Counted from the stretch's first letter, positions 10,305 to 23,880 are shown. The stretch: DNA of 64,000 bases from Anastrepha obliqua (GCF_027943255.1 NC_072892.1:23707792-23771791), one strand, 5' to 3'. The notes: generated from the letters alone by a model not told the origin. Made by a program: numbers and translations.

Positions 10305-13300
10305 TGCACTGTCTGCTAAGCTCCTATTATGTAAATAACTATTAAGAAAGCGCTGCAACAACAATAATCAGCAGCAATAAAATAGGCATATATTTGCAAA
10401 AAGGAATTTTGTTTTGTTATTACATACAATTTTGCTTTTATTTTCTCCAGCAAGCGTGGCTGTGGGCTCAGCCGGCCGGCGCCTTGACCTTGGCGTTCGA
10501 GCAAAGGGCGATGTAATACTGGAAAAGTTGAATAAACCGAAGTCTGATATGGCTAATGCTGTCTAAATTTTTGGCGAAGGGATTCTCCTTTTGGCTGATA
10601 CTTTGTATGACTACGTACACCTCCCATTGTACACGTGTATGTGCGTAAGTATGTATCTGGGTATGAGTGTTGCTTACGCAACGCAGGACATCGACAGCAG
10701 CGCAGCAATGAGAATACGCATTATTTATGTAAAATTGTCAAAAGGAACGAAAATAACTAATACGGCGTATGTCTAGACAGTTAGTGAAGGTTATTTTGAC
10801 GGGGCAAATGAACCGGGCGCGAATGGCCGAACGAGTGAATTTTCGGGGCAACGAACGATTGCATACAGACATTTGATGAGGACTACTACACTCGTATAGT
10901 TGGTAGCATACGAGTATTTGTGTACGTACACATTTATGTATGTCTGCTCCAAAATATGGGCACCTACATTCGTACTGTGGATGCACAACTACTCAAACCG
11001 AAAACTGATATATGTAGGTAATGAACAGCAGTAGACAGATTATAGGCAGCAATTAGGCTGGTACAAAAAACCAAATAAAACCAATTTAATAATTATGAAA
11101 AACGCATGCTGACATGCACACACATACATACGCACACCGAAATAGAGATGTGGAAGTGGTTATTGACGCAAGATTGGCTGGTGGTTGTGGTGCGTCTGTC
11201 GGCGGTTTTGGTTTGGAAATCTAATTATTCCTTTTAAAGAATGTTGAACTTTCATTCACGTAAACACTGCATTTAAAAGTGTCAATGGCATCAGTTGTAA
11301 TTGGACAAAACCATATTTAATCTCTCAGCAAGAGGAAGTTAAAGGATGCAAGCAGTGAGTTTTCGGGTTCAAATGAGTAGAGGTGAATTATCAATACAAT
11401 TGCGGAGATCTGGCAACGCTATTGATCGACTATATAGTTATCGCACGGCACTAGCTAAAGAGATGCATGATTGGCAGAATACTTTAAACCAAAATACTTA
11501 TTATCAAATGTATTGCTGAATTTCTGGAGGATTACATTGTGCTCTTCTATTGAGTTATTACCATAACTATACTTATTTACATGTTTGTGCATGAGATTAG
11601 AATGCATTCCGCACTACAAAACGCTCGCATGTGAATGTATGCATTTTTTTGATCATTAAACGCACATAAAATCAATGCGCAATGCCGTTGAAATTCTTGT
11701 ACGTGACTAATGCCAGTTCGGAGGAATGATACATTTTGTACAGAATTGCGGCCGTACTTGTGCGCATGTATGTACATACTTACAGTTATAAACAGCGAAA
11801 ACGCATTAACCTGATTTTTCAGTTTCAATTTCGCTGAATGTTGATGCATGTTGATGCCTTCTGCCGCAGTCGACCAAATTCAGGTTGGATGGAGGTGACT
11901 AAACTGGGACGGCATTGCTGGAACTGCAGGCCGGTTGGAGGGACGGCACCAGTGCCTGTGCGCGCGGGATCAATGGCCTGTGCCGGGGAACTTGTTTCGT
12001 GCAGCAGGTTCAATCGATATGGGGGAGTGCTAAAACGCTGTGCGCATGTACAGCTGAGTTCGTAAAAATAGTACTGTCGGTGGGTCATAATTATTTGTTT
12101 ATTTGTAGCAGTTAGAAAAGTTTACAACACTTGAAGCTAAATGTAGAAGAAGGCCAGAATTATTAAACCATCACATTAAATGAAAAGTACACAGAAAGAG
12201 TTGTGAAAATAGGAATAGTTAATTGCTTTTTTATAATCATATACATTTTGAGATTTTCAAAACTTGTATATTAGGGCGGGTCTATTTGTTCTTCAAATAT
12301 ATAACGACTTTGTTTTGCAGCTACTGGCAATTTTCAACAAAAAAACCTACGGAAGCATAGTTCTAAAATATGCTTCGAGCCTTCTTATTTTTAACCCTTC
12401 GTTGCACACCTTTTTTAAAACTTTCGGTTGGGCAGCCCGATCTGGCCTTTTTTCGTCCCGCTCCAGTATCCGTTTTAGAAGACTATATCTATACATCGAT
12501 AGAAAATTAAATTTTAGGAAGTTTTCTGGAAGCTCAAGTCGTTAACTATAATAGAAATATGTTCAATTCACGTCCAAAGTCGAAAAAGTCTGGCTAGAAA
12601 AGGGTTAATTTCACTCATTTTATTTATAAATTTTTTTTTTTGCTAAAGTTTGCTGAATAAAAATTTTTATTATTATAATAATGAAAATTATTATACGCAT
12701 GTATGTAGTTTTTGGCTAAAGGAAATTAAATTTTTGTGTTTATTTGGCTCAACTCCCTTTCTTAGAGAGCGTAAAAGGTTCTCAATTTGACTACATTTGA
12801 AGGAAGAAACCGGATTTCCGCTACTTCAACTATAAATAAAAAAAATAAAAAAATAAATGCTTATTGGAATTATTTCGTTTGAAATGATTAAACCATATAA
12901 AGAAAACTTTAAAGTATTTCATATTAAAAAATCCTGCACTGAAGTGTTCCAGAAAAAATTTTATTCACTAAAAATCACTATATTTTTCCGTGGCAAAAAA
13001 AAATTTTTTAAATACTTTTCCCAGGAAAAAAGTACTCAAGTAGGAGCATAGTAGAAAAAAATTGTATATTCCGAATTTTGAATTCATTCTAAAAATCTGT
13101 ACTTCGGGTCGAAAAACCAATTTTGCATAGGTTGAAGCATACACTTGCCCTAACTTTATATTTATTAATTTAGTCGCTGAAGAAATTTTGCATTTCGTTC
13201 TAAAGAAGATAGTTAGCTGCTTACAGCGACATAAAAAGTGTAGATATACCTTAAAGAATGCCAGAGCAAACCAGCTTGCCAAAGAGAAACAAAAGAAAAA

Positions 13301-13822
13301 TTTGAAAGTTTTCTAATTTTTTTTCATTTTAAACAGCATTTGAAATTACTATTTTGTTTATCGGCGGATATAAAAGACTCTATGCGAATAAATTACTTTC
13401 AATTCTCTTTTCAGCGAGTTACAAATTTTTGATATCGACTGAGGCGCGACGTAGACTGACCGCTTGGCTCTTTTTCTTCATCATAAGTGGACTTTTTTGT
13501 GCAGAATTTGCCAGTCAAATACTTAAGTTGCCGAAACCAAGTATAGAAAATTGTAAATATCAGTTTTCATACTGCATCTTATAGTAGTTTAAAAAACGTT
13601 GAAAAATTGTGCTGTTTATGAAAATAGTAGTGATTGCTTTCATGGTGAAAAAACACCAAAAAAAAAAAACTCAAGTTGAAGTAAATGCTCCATATTCCAC
13701 TTTGCATGCTCTCTCTGCTGTAAAATTTGGTGGAAATACATTCAATTATTTATAAAGTCATTACACTGGCGTGACATACTAAACGAGGTCTTTATAACGC
13801 CTCACAGGGATTTGAGCCTATT
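10305..13822. other. Non-coding stretch, no gene seen
   Basis: About 3.5 kb without a recognisable gene. The segment 11.86-12.08 kb is richer in GC and carries overlapping open frames on both strands, none with a known motif. A short TIR-like fragment at 12.27 kb is listed separately. Confidence 0.5.
12269..12290 (+). repeat. Orphan terminus of the GGGCGGGTC element
   Basis: TTAGGGCGGGTCTATTTG closely matches the inverted termini of the composite element at 36.2-36.8 kb. I see no mate nearby, so this is either a solo end or a strongly decayed copy. Confidence 0.45.
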
Positions 13823-14025
13823 AGCCCCTGGTGACGCTCAAGCATGCATGCCCAGCAGGCTTATATGTGAGCGTGTCGGGTGATACTCGTACTTGCTTCG
13901 TGTCACACATACTTGTTGTCGGCTTTTGCATGATGAAAATAAAAAATTTTAGATATTAGCGTCAAGCACCCGACACGCACACATATAAGCTGCAGAACAT
14001 GCATGCTTGAGCGTCACCAGGAGCT
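13823..14025. repeat. Foldback element with ~60-bp inverted arms
   Basis: The left arm 13823-13882 (beginning AGCCCCTGGTGACGCTCAAG) is the near-perfect inverse of the right arm 13967-14025 (ending CTTGAGCGTCACCAGGAGCT). Both arms contain CATGCATGC and CACACGCTC/GCGTGTCGGGTG-type blocks. The loop is about 84 bp and non-coding. This looks like a small foldback or MITE-type element. I see no further copy in the window and no clear target-site duplication. Confidence 0.75.
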
Positions 14026-14379
14026 ATATACTGTGTTCTGATTGATGGGTTTGATGTTGCCACAAGTTCTGATATTCCTCTATTTTTTTTTTTAATTATA
14101 TTCCATTAAAAATCAAATTTGCATATGCGGTCTTCATCTAAAGGCTTTATTTTGATTCCCATATTAAAATACTTGAGCGCATCTAAAAGGTGTTTTTTTT
14201 GGTTTCGCACCCAAATCTCTGAAATTTGTGGAGTTTGGTAGTACTTGGGTAGTATCATTGCCACTGAAGACAGTGCCAATCGCCAGAATAAATAAAACGA
14301 ACGGCGTCTATGCATAGCTGCGAGCTGTCTGGCCTTTGAGCATCCTCAGCGTACATACAAAATTACGGATCTTTAAGAC

Positions 14380-14605
14380 AAATGGAAGTGGATCGGGCAT
14401 ACGCTTTGCAAGGACGCAAATCAAATCTGTCGTCAAGCATTGGATTGGAATCCACAAGGTGCTCCCAAGGTTGACCATCCAAAAATATCTTGGAGGATAA
14501 CTTGGAACGAAATCAAGCTTCTTGCAAAAAATAGAATCAGATGGAGGTGTTTCACTGAGGCCCTATGTTCCAGTGCGAGAAACAGGAACCGATGATGATG
14601 ATGAA
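14380..14605 (+). pseudogene. RTE-like LINE 3' end with GATGAT tail
   Basis: An uninterrupted frame of 71 codons without an ATG runs from 14380 to a TGA at 14593. It reads KWKWIGHTLCKDANQICRQA, LDWNPQGAPKVDHPKISWR, then IRWRCFTEALCSSARNRNR. This is the extreme C-terminus of the same RTE-like family as the relic at 7.1 kb (shared W-x-x-G-x-TL-x-K motif). The stop codon is itself the start of the 3' tail: the tandem TGATGATGATGA is both stop codons and the terminal microsatellite, a typical RTE arrangement. The insertion is heavily 5'-truncated but young enough to keep an open frame. Confidence 0.8.
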
Positions 14606-15696
14606 TCGAATCGTAATGGAGTATATGTACATATATATTCTCTCCCTCTCATTTAGCTTTGGTAATTCTTATGGGATAATTGATTGCCACTTTCTTCCAA
14701 AGTTCATAAATTTTCATATTCCTCAATGCTGTCTTCGGATTAATGAACTTTTTTCTTGCAACAAGTTAGAAGTAGTTCTATGAATGCACCAATTTGTAGA
14801 GCTTTAAGTGAACTGAATTGCTTTAAAATTCTTTATTATTATATTTTTTTTTTCTTTAACTCCATAACATCTTTTTAGCCTTTGATTTATTTTTCGCCTA
14901 GTTAATAATTTATGATTTTCTTAAACGAATTTCACAGTTAATTTGAATCAGATACCTTACCTTCAATCTTTAAAAATACTTTAACTTCTAAAATATGGAA
15001 GAAAAATTTTAGTGTTACATTAATTCTGGTAGTTTAAGCACAGAACTGTCAACAGTCTGTAAGTGAAATTTTATTACTTAAGACTGAAATAAATAATTAA
15101 ATTAAATACAATTTTAATCTGCGAAATATTTACACCCTTGCACAAATTGTAAGACAGAACATGCCAGAAGAGATTTTCAAACGTTATGAGCTGCTACCCT
15201 CATTTTTCATATTTTTATCAACGCAACTGTGCTTACTGTTCATCAAAACAACTGCGCTGACAAAAACAGGAACATGCACATTCTGATCTACTGATACAGA
15301 TAAAGGTAGGTATATGTGTCTGTGCAGGTATTGCAACTCGATCTTTAATATTCAAATATTTAATACATCGCCGACCGAAATGACTGCAAATTTGTTTAGG
15401 CGCTGCTAATAACCGTTTTGGCGCTTCTCTGTTTGTTTCTTGAGCAAAGTATTTGAAAATCTGCATGCGCTTATGTAATTGGATCAAACGAGATAGTGGC
15501 TTTGTCTTTCGCACTCCATTATTGTATGACTAAAGTTGCATGTTGCCTCATTGTTTCACTGCTTATCTCGATGTTTAATGTAGCCGCTACGAGCCGGAAG
15601 TTTATTGCGCACAAATAATTACACGAATAATGACACAACTGCATGCCCATACAAGCATGGGTATATATGTATATATAAATATATATATTTTTTTAA
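14606..15696. other. AT-rich non-coding stretch
   Basis: No gene or named repeat seen. An open frame at 15233-15514 (-) has no recognisable feature. Confidence 0.5.
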
Positions 15697-15760
15697 TACA
15701 GTGAAACCTCGATATAACGAGGCAGGAAGTAATGCGTGCGAGATCTGTTGTAACTAAAGG
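15697..15760 (+). mobile_element. Pogo/Tigger-like transposon terminus
   Basis: TA followed by CAGTGAAACCTCGATATAAC matches the well-known terminal pattern of pogo-like (Tigger) DNA transposons. No matching inverse end and no pogo transposase (CENP-B-type) is visible downstream, so this is a solo end or the remnant of a decayed copy. Confidence 0.55.
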
Positions 15761-15873
15761 TGTTTATTTTTTATATTGCAGTTGAAATAGAAAAGATTTA
15801 GAAGTTATGAAATTTTAATATCATTCTTTACATGAATTCAAAGAAAAGCGGCGCTGTAGGGTCGTTGTATCCC

Positions 15874-16203
15874 TTAACGCCCGAAAGGCCCCGCTACGGG
15901 GACATAGTACTTATGTGATAAAAAACTAAAGGCCCCAATAAGGGAACATGAAAATAATTCAGTTTTCATTTCATTAATTTATAATCGCTGTAGTTTTCTT
16001 TAACAAATGTTCCAACTTTGTACATCCCTGGTTTGTTGATCATATAAAATTATAAATCAAGTAAATAAGTATATTGAATTCATATAATCATAAATCAGTT
16101 TACATGTTTAGTTTAAATTTTCATCCTTATAAACATTTTAGAATTTCACTTAATTTTCCGTCGTCTTATGGGCGAGTATTACAAAAAAGCTTTCGGCCGT
16201 TAA
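15874..16203. mobile_element. TTAA-flanked miniature element, piggyBac-like
   Basis: TTAA (15874-15877) is followed by CGCCCGAAAG. The other side ends with CTTTCGGCCG followed by TTAA (16200-16203). The flanking CCC and GGG extend the symmetry. A TTAA target duplication is the signature of piggyBac-superfamily insertion. The 322-bp interior is AT-rich and non-coding, so this would be a non-autonomous derivative. TIRs of only about 10 bp with one mismatch keep the confidence moderate. Confidence 0.55.
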
Positions 16204-16439
16204 GGGTTAAAAGTCTGTGCAAAAATAAAAACTGCTTATTTGTTTAGGGTAAACCATTTCTCGAATCTACGCGCTTCCGAATGGTACTCACGTATCAACC
16301 CATTCGGCTACAAATATCTGATATCGCTAAAAAATATCTGATCATATACAATTGGTTAACTTTTTACTAAATAAGTAATATATAAAAATAAGAAATAAAT
16401 AAATTTGAGTTATGGAAGTCTTCATTTTGAGCTTAGGCT

Positions 16440-16528
16440 TTTCTGTTTGTATACTGCAAATGTCCAAGCATCACATTAATAGTTTTTAAATCTTCCGATA
16501 GGATGATTAATTTTGCGCCACCTCGTAT
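16440..16528 (-). mobile_element. Main MITE, truncated minus-strand copy
   Basis: Read on the minus strand, the end at 16528 starts with GAGGTGGCGCAAAATTAATC and continues ATCCTATCGGAAGATTTA. The inner edge (TTTGTATACTGCAA on plus) matches the family's GCAGTATACAAACAG segment. The 3' half is missing and the segment between has been shortened. Confidence 0.75.
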
Positions 16529-19500
16529 GCATGCACGCGTATACTTATTTTTAAACAAAATATGCATACATATGTACGTATATATGTACTCGAATTTATA
16601 GTAAACCAAAATTAGAAATTTCCCACATCTAAGGCCAATTATTACCCAATAGCCATAAAAGCATGACGAATTGTGCAGGGTGACATAAGAAATTCTTGCA
16701 TAAACAACAGATAGCACATTGTATCTATACAAGCATGTATGTGTGTAGTTATTATTGCATTATTGCAGGCGATGTGGCTGAATTTTAATGCAAAGTTCGG
16801 CCACGCAGTTCGTTAGCCGGCGCGGTCAAGTTGAAGGTCATTCATTTCACTAAATATGCACTGAAAGTGGCTGGCCTAGCAGTGGGGCATTCACCGCAAA
16901 ACTACTTAGGAATACTTACATACATACAAACAAATAAACAGCCATATTTGCATGCCTATAAATGTAGAAGTAGACAAAAAGGCATGAGGCACATAAATGA
17001 GCAAAAGTTTATATGAATACCAGCGGGTTTTTTTATTACCGCTGAAGTAACACAAGCGAGAATAAACAACAAATGCAAGCACATGCATATGTATGTACGT
17101 GTGTGTGTGTATACATACTTGTATGCACGGGAAAGTGCAAGTAAATGCTTTTGAAATTTGTTGTTACAAACTTATAAATCACTAATGCATTTTTCTGTGC
17201 AGGTGTGTATGTGTGTGCGCATTTATAGTATAGCCAACTAGTAAATAGGCGTTACGAGTGTAGCAATAAAAATTTCGCGTTTTCTAACTGCTAATGCAAA
17301 TAATAAAATGAATGACAATATAGGTAGCAACAGCAATAAACAACGCCAACAACAGCGTTGAAATAATAACAACAACAACAATCGTTCTACTGCAGTTGGC
17401 AATGACAATGACGGTTATACGACCTTGGTGACAATGACCCCAAAATTGTTCTATACACACACACACTCACACGTACGCATACTCATAGATAAGCGCAAGC
17501 CCATACTTAGACGTTTGACAAATAACGATTGTAAGGCTTTCGATTGATGGCGTAGAAACAATACCGTTCGAAATGGCGAATCATAAGGAGGGGACGTTAT
17601 GTTATTTGCAGTCGCTTGGATTGCTGATAATGTAAAAGCTATGTATATTATAAGTAATATATAATATAATATATGTGTGTTGCTTGTATGTATGTATGTA
17701 CGTCTTTATAGGCGCTTACAACCTCTGTTAGGTTTTTGGCCGAACTTATACCCCAATTTGATTGCTTTTATGCAATTGAAGATACCCACCAAGCATTTTA
17801 TGCTGCCTGCAAATGACGGATATTCCCAATGAGCGACTGTTTTTCTAAACATACACGTGGAAATTCGCAATCGCTATTAGAAACATTTTTGTTTTATCAT
17901 TTTTTGTTTCGCATCCACAAAGTGCATTGAATTTGGGACTAAGTAAGTGATACTCATGCACAGAACTATTCGACTACGTCGTCGGCTAATGCTTTGCAAA
18001 ATTACGTTCATTATCTTTCCGTCTATTATGCGCGTCATTACCAAAAAAAAAAACAAGACCATTTTATAGTGGTTTTTGCCAAGTGGAAGTATTGATAAGA
18101 TATAAATCACAAGAAAAATATGAAATGAATGAAATAGCTGCGGCGTAAGAAGTCTTGTAAAATCGCCGGAATACTAATGCCTACTTTTTTTGAATCAAAT
18201 CACATACGTAATAAAAACAATATACACACATACACCTATAAATAATATACATATGTATGACTATCATTTGGGGAGCTCCGTTTATTCAATTTCAATGCAA
18301 CATATAATGATTTGGGGCTAATTATCTCCTGCAAAGCATTTGAGAAAAGATCTTCCATACCAAAATAAGGTTTATTCTTGTTACCGTTTATGCTAAGGTA
18401 GTGTAATTCGGTACGGCTACATACACTGTTCTAACAGCGAAAAATGGTAAGTATGGAAGGCCAACAAAGCACTCCAACCACCTCATGTAAATATGTTTTT
18501 CCCCGTTTGTATCTATTCAGACCAATATTCAGTTATATTTTTTTGTTCGAAATAAACCAAAACCAAAACCAAAAAACACACACAATTACAGTAATATACT
18601 ATATTAAAACATTCAATAATTTACATTTGGAAGTACTTACGGGTGCCATTTCGCGGATCGCGATTTGAGTTAAAATACCAAATAAAAAAAAAACTACGCA
18701 GTTTATGACACACACCGAGGTTGTTGTCTGATAAGCAAAGTTAAATGGTAATGAACGGATTTGGAACAAACGACAATAACAACAAATATAAACTACTCAA
18801 ATATCAGCTAAAATGTTGACAATTGAAAACAAAATAAATTACAATGAAACACAATTCTTATCAGATGCCAGCCTTGGCAAAGAAGAGTTCATTCAATTAA
18901 TTTTTGTATTGTTGTTGTTCTAGATTTCATTTAATTCCTAATCGTACTACATATACATATACATATGTCTGTGAACATATTTTTATAACAAAAAAAACAA
19001 CAAATTAATAGAAGAATATAAAAAGAATAATAAACAAATACAAACGTTTCAGTTTTTTGTTTTTAAATTTTGAGCAAACATACTTGTATGCATTTACATA
19101 TGCCCAAACATGGTGTGCTGAAATTAGCCTGAAAATATGATTCACAAAAAGTTTTCCCCTTAGCGAACTTAGCGAGTCAAATGTAAAAATGTTTTGTCCG
19201 CAAATATAACACCAATATTAAATTGCATTGTGCGCAAATATTCTAAATTTACAGGTTGATCACTCTCCCCTTCGTCAATCAACACTCTGCATAGCTGCTG
19301 TCATTCGCATATGGTACGAGTACGGTCGACAAGTCAATGTGCTGCTATTCGTGTTCGTATACAAGCAAGGCTTCCCGGCTACCACCTCGCATAAAAGATG
19401 CGTGCAATTCGAGTGAACTAAGGGATTTCCGGGATTTAAGTTCACACATACCTGTGAATTATGTTATGTATGTATGTAGTATGAGTAGTTATCCAAGTAT

Positions 19501-20604
19501 CTATGTATGTAGCTGCATGTACATTTCTGCTCTATTATTTTACGATGCCCTCGCTCTCTTTCCCCAAAATATTTGAATCTAGTAATATTTGTGCACTTGT
19601 GTGTATGCATAATATGCAAGTAAATGTTTATGGAGGAAAGTATGAGTATTTTTATTTTCCACAGTAAAAAAGTGAACGCTAAGCATAGCTTCGGTAGAAC
19701 GATTGAGCGATTTTCCTGCGCTGCAATTCTTTAGGTTATTGACATTTTGTTGTATTCAAAGTCTTAAATGCTGCACCGCATTATTCTGGTATGTATGTAA
19801 GTACAGTTGCTACTTTGCATGTATTTCCCCTCCGCATAATTTTGAAGCACATTTTGAAGCACAAAGAAAGGATCGGCATTGTTGCTAGCTATGTAAGTAG
19901 GATCCAAGGTTTAGGGTTCGTGGTTTATTTTAACTTATACAGAAACGTGTTTGTGTGTGTGCGTAGGTATGCATATGGTTACTTGCGAGTGTGTATGTAT
20001 GAATGTGTTTGCTTTTCGACGAGGGTGAAACATGCGGATTAACTGCATGTTTGCGGCCCTTTTTTCTGAATCACAATCGTTCGCCTCTCTCTACATTTTT
20101 GATCTCAATGCTTTTTCTGAAACCCCAGTTTGCATTATGAAATCTAATGTTTTCCACTTCTAGTTTAAAGTATTTACTTATAACACGCGCAATAGGCTTT
20201 CTGGGGTGATATGGGTACACCTGTACATATATTTATACTTACAGCTATAACCTGGTTTAAATATAACAGGTGTTTTTTCTTATAGGACAATGTTTTGTTA
20301 TCTTAAGAATAGTGTAATGCGTAATATATGCATGTATGTATGTACCTGTGATAAAATTTCCATAGAAAGTGAAATATGCAGTTCGCTTGGGATAGAGGCA
20401 ATAAAATGTGGATTTTAAATGTGTGATTATGTGCAGCTTATGAATAAGGATATATGCACATTAGTGGGGGTCAATTTGTATGGAACTATTTTTTTTTAAC
20501 TGTTCACGGTTTGTTTATAAGCTTATAAGAAGAAAGTGTACTAAAGCATAGCTCTAAAGTAAATTTCAAGCAGCCCAAATTTCCAGAGAAGCGAATTGGT
20601 ACGT
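16529..20604. other. Non-coding stretch, no gene seen
   Basis: About 4 kb with frequent TATGTATG/TGTGTG microsatellites (for example 17096-17112 and 17680-17700) and short CAA/AAC-rich runs at 17320-17400. I see no coding, RNA-gene or transposon signature. Confidence 0.5.
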
Positions 20605-20925
20605 AGAATTTATTTTTAAAAATAATTATTAAAAATTACTTAAAATAATTATTAAAATATATTAAAAATAATTATTAAAAATTAATGAAAATAGTTATTA
20701 AAAATTACTGAACATAATTATCAAAAAATATTAAAAATAATTATTAGAAACTACTAAAAATAATTATTAAAAAATATTAAAAATTTAAAAGTAAGTATTA
20801 AAAATTACTGAAACTTACTATTAAAAAATATTAAAAATAATTATTAGGAATTACTAAAAATAGTTACTAAAAAATATTAAAGATAATGGTCAAAAACTAT
20901 CAAAAATATTTATCAAAAAATAATT
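20605..20925. repeat. Degenerate AT-rich minisatellite
   Basis: About ten imperfect repeats of a roughly 25-35 bp unit built on AAAAATAATTATTAAAAATT and ACTAAAAATA. The unit boundaries drift, as in an old tandem array. Confidence 0.8.
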
Positions 20926-23366
20926 TTTATTTATTTTTTTATTTTTGTTTTAAGATAAACATTTGTGCTCGCATAATTAAGTCACTAAATCTTTTTAAAA
21001 GTTTCGCAATATTTTTCATGCAAATATTTTTTTGTAAATTCTTGATAAAAACACATTCAGTGTATAGCAACACTTTTAAAAATCTTCTTCTTCATTTTCA
21101 TTTAGGATTATTATCCTGTTTCTAACAACAGCTTATAATCAAATTTTCTACAAAACTGATAAAAATTAGCAAAAGGTTGCCATCTAAATTTCAAATTTTT
21201 TAATCAGAGTCTTCAGAAAACTTCTGGGTATGCAGTTTTATAGTCCATTCAATTTTTAGTATATTAAAATGGAGGTTTAAAGCGGATGAAAACTTGCATT
21301 TGTTTTTGAAATTTTTTTTTCGCATGCGATGTTGACAATTTTCTTTTACATAAAGCAGATGTTGGAAAGCCTTTTACGAGTGTATGGAAGAATATGTGCA
21401 ACATTAGTAATATACTACCGCAGGCATTTTTGAAAGATGCCTAAGCAGAGCTTCGCATTCAGTCTGTGATGTGCATGCGATGCTATTCTACGAATGCAGG
21501 GAGCTACAGATTCAAGTTGCGCAGCAAATGTTTTTTATGAGAAATTATATCATAGCAAAAATTCACCGCTGGCCACGTTTGTTAGCAAAATATTTTTGGT
21601 GTTTAATGTCCCAGGTCACGATAGCCCACAATACCTAAACTAACTCTCAATTCTGCAGCCAACGAGTTATATCGTTCTATCGGTTTCTGTATTTTATTTT
21701 CTATTGAATAGAAGATCCCTTCGGAAGCATTATGAAGAAAATTTTTTCTGGGAAGAGTGAAGAAAATTTTTTCTGAGTAATTGGCCAGAGCAGATCAGAT
21801 ATAGTTTACTTGCTGCGCGCAATTGTTGTAGCGCATTGCTAGATATTGTTTTAGCAAGTAAGCTAGTCAACTAATATTCATACACACATATACCATATTT
21901 AAAAAATATCCATTTCATTTCCGTAAATTCAAACCAAAAATGTTCCATAGTGGCAAAACCATGCTCCTCGTGCAATCTGACTTCAAACAAAAGCATGGAA
22001 ACGTACATTTGACATCGCCATTCTGCTTATAGTTATGTTACATATATGTACATATGCATATGTATGTATGTATGTGCCTTGAAAAGTTTTCCGCCTACGC
22101 TGTGGTGTGTAATGCTTATTGCAAAAGGCGGCAAACTTCAAATAAAAGCTCCCCACGTGAATTACTGCAATGCCACACATGAAAAGAAATGACAGCAGCG
22201 CAAATAAAATTAGTAATAGTAGGGGAAAAGTTGTAGAAGGAGAAAACGACTGCCAGGGGTATTTAAGGCTATTATGGTTGGTGATTTTAAACATTTCAGA
22301 GTTGCTCCCTGTTAGTTAATAAGTAGCAGATACGCATGAGCGATTCGATTCAAGGGCTATTTTCTTTAACCACTTTTTGTTGTTGGATAATGCCTTTGGC
22401 AAAAAAAAAGTTCAGCAGAAAAACAAGTAGTTCTATCTTCGGACGTTGAACTCTTTTAAGCTGATGATCGGTATTTATTGCTTTCAGATCACTTGTTGAT
22501 GAAACTCTCTAAATAGTGGGCACGTTGACATTTAGAATTCGCATTAAATGTTATCTGGTTTTATCCTAAGAAAAAAAAAAAATTATAAACAAAATTAATG
22601 GTGAGTGAATTTTTTAAGCTCAGTCTACTCACATAAGCTTTTACATCAAGCCATTTAGTTTTGTCAAATGTTGATTCAGGAAACTATATTGAGTGTGTGG
22701 GAACACTAAAGTCTCTAACTCAATTTACAAATTGCCTCAATTAAGGCGCATGCCTGAACATAGTGTAAATCACTACTCACCAATAGGGAAGAATTATAGA
22801 AAGGATTTAGCAACGAAAGGCTGTCAAATCATCCAGAGAAAACCCACATCGTGTATGCCCTTCCGTCTGGTTACTTTGCCATTTTTATATGTATATATTT
22901 GCACCAAATATATTTTCATGCGTTGTTCATACACATACATACCGCACACCGTGGAAAACGGAATACCCTACGCATAAACATACACACGTATGAATCTATT
23001 CAGTTAAATAAATGCGCGCGTAAAAAGTACAAGTATGTGTGTGAGCAGGAGGATGTGGACGTGCCTTAACTTTGATAGGCACTGACGAGTATACATCGCA
23101 TGTATGTGTGCAGTTAGATATGCCAATGAACTTAGCTGAAACGCCCCTCGATTTGTGTGCATGCCGGGCTATAATCCAAACGGAATTCTGGGAAAGGAAA
23201 GTCAAAGTGATAAGAGTTGCGTAAAATGTTGTTGCGGCAATTTTGGGTGGGTGAAAAGTCGCTGGCAACGATCTTTTGCATAAAAGTTAGACACTAAGCA
23301 TTCTGCTTACGCTAGGACTCATTTGTGCCAAATTAATTCAAAGTTTTGATAACAGCAAATAAATAC
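20926..23366. other. Non-coding stretch, no gene seen
   Basis: AT-rich at the left side, with a (TATG)n run near 22050-22076. Open frames at 22.0-22.3 kb (-) and 22.7-23.07 kb (+) have no domain and read partly through microsatellite sequence. Confidence 0.5.
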
Positions 23367-23877
23367 TAGTTTGAGGAAAGATAAATCCATTTTTTTGCGT
23401 AAAATTTTAGCGCAAATGGTTTAAAACTGTTTTATGGGCGAGCTTTACCTCCTGAGCGATTGAAATGCCGGTCAGTCTCGAGTATTTCTGTGATTTTGTC
23501 CACATTTTCGACATTATTGACATTTTCTTTAACATCAGAAATGCCTGAACGAAATCAACGAAACCAAAGTGGCACGTAATTGGCGGTAATCATCGGCATC
23601 ATAATCGCTATTCACCATTTCAGCGGCCTGACTTGCATTTTCGCTTTTATCAAAAAAAAAACTGAAAAATGTATCGAAATTTCCCTTTGTTGACACCCTG
23701 TAACTCGCAACTGAATGGAACAAACAAAAAACAGGAAAAGAATTTTTAGTGTAAAATGCCACCTTGTCAACGAGCATAAACTTTCAATTGTTTGATCGAT
23801 ACTTTACGAGATATGCCTATCACTACCCCCATCCATCGAGAAAATAATGTATTTATATTTCCCTATACACAGCGTTT
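23367..23877 (-). mobile_element. Internally deleted mariner element, copy A
   Basis: On the minus strand the element starts near 23877 and ends at 23367 with TAGTTTGAGGAAAGATAAAT on plus, the same terminus as copy B (26177). It keeps the 5' part of a mariner transposase: FFDKSENASQAAEMVNSDY is visible, followed in other frames by the RFRSGIFDVK-type and DHKTVLNH-type regions. Most of the coding sequence, including the catalytic domain, is deleted and the N-terminal remnant joins directly to the 3' end. The interior is about 70-80% like copy B by eye. A main-family MITE begins four bases beyond its edge. Confidence 0.75.
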
Positions 23878-23880
23878 TTT

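Noticed and set aside
20605..20925. Possible origin or centromeric satellite
   Set aside because: The AT-rich repeat is short, irregular and isolated, consistent with a decayed minisatellite.
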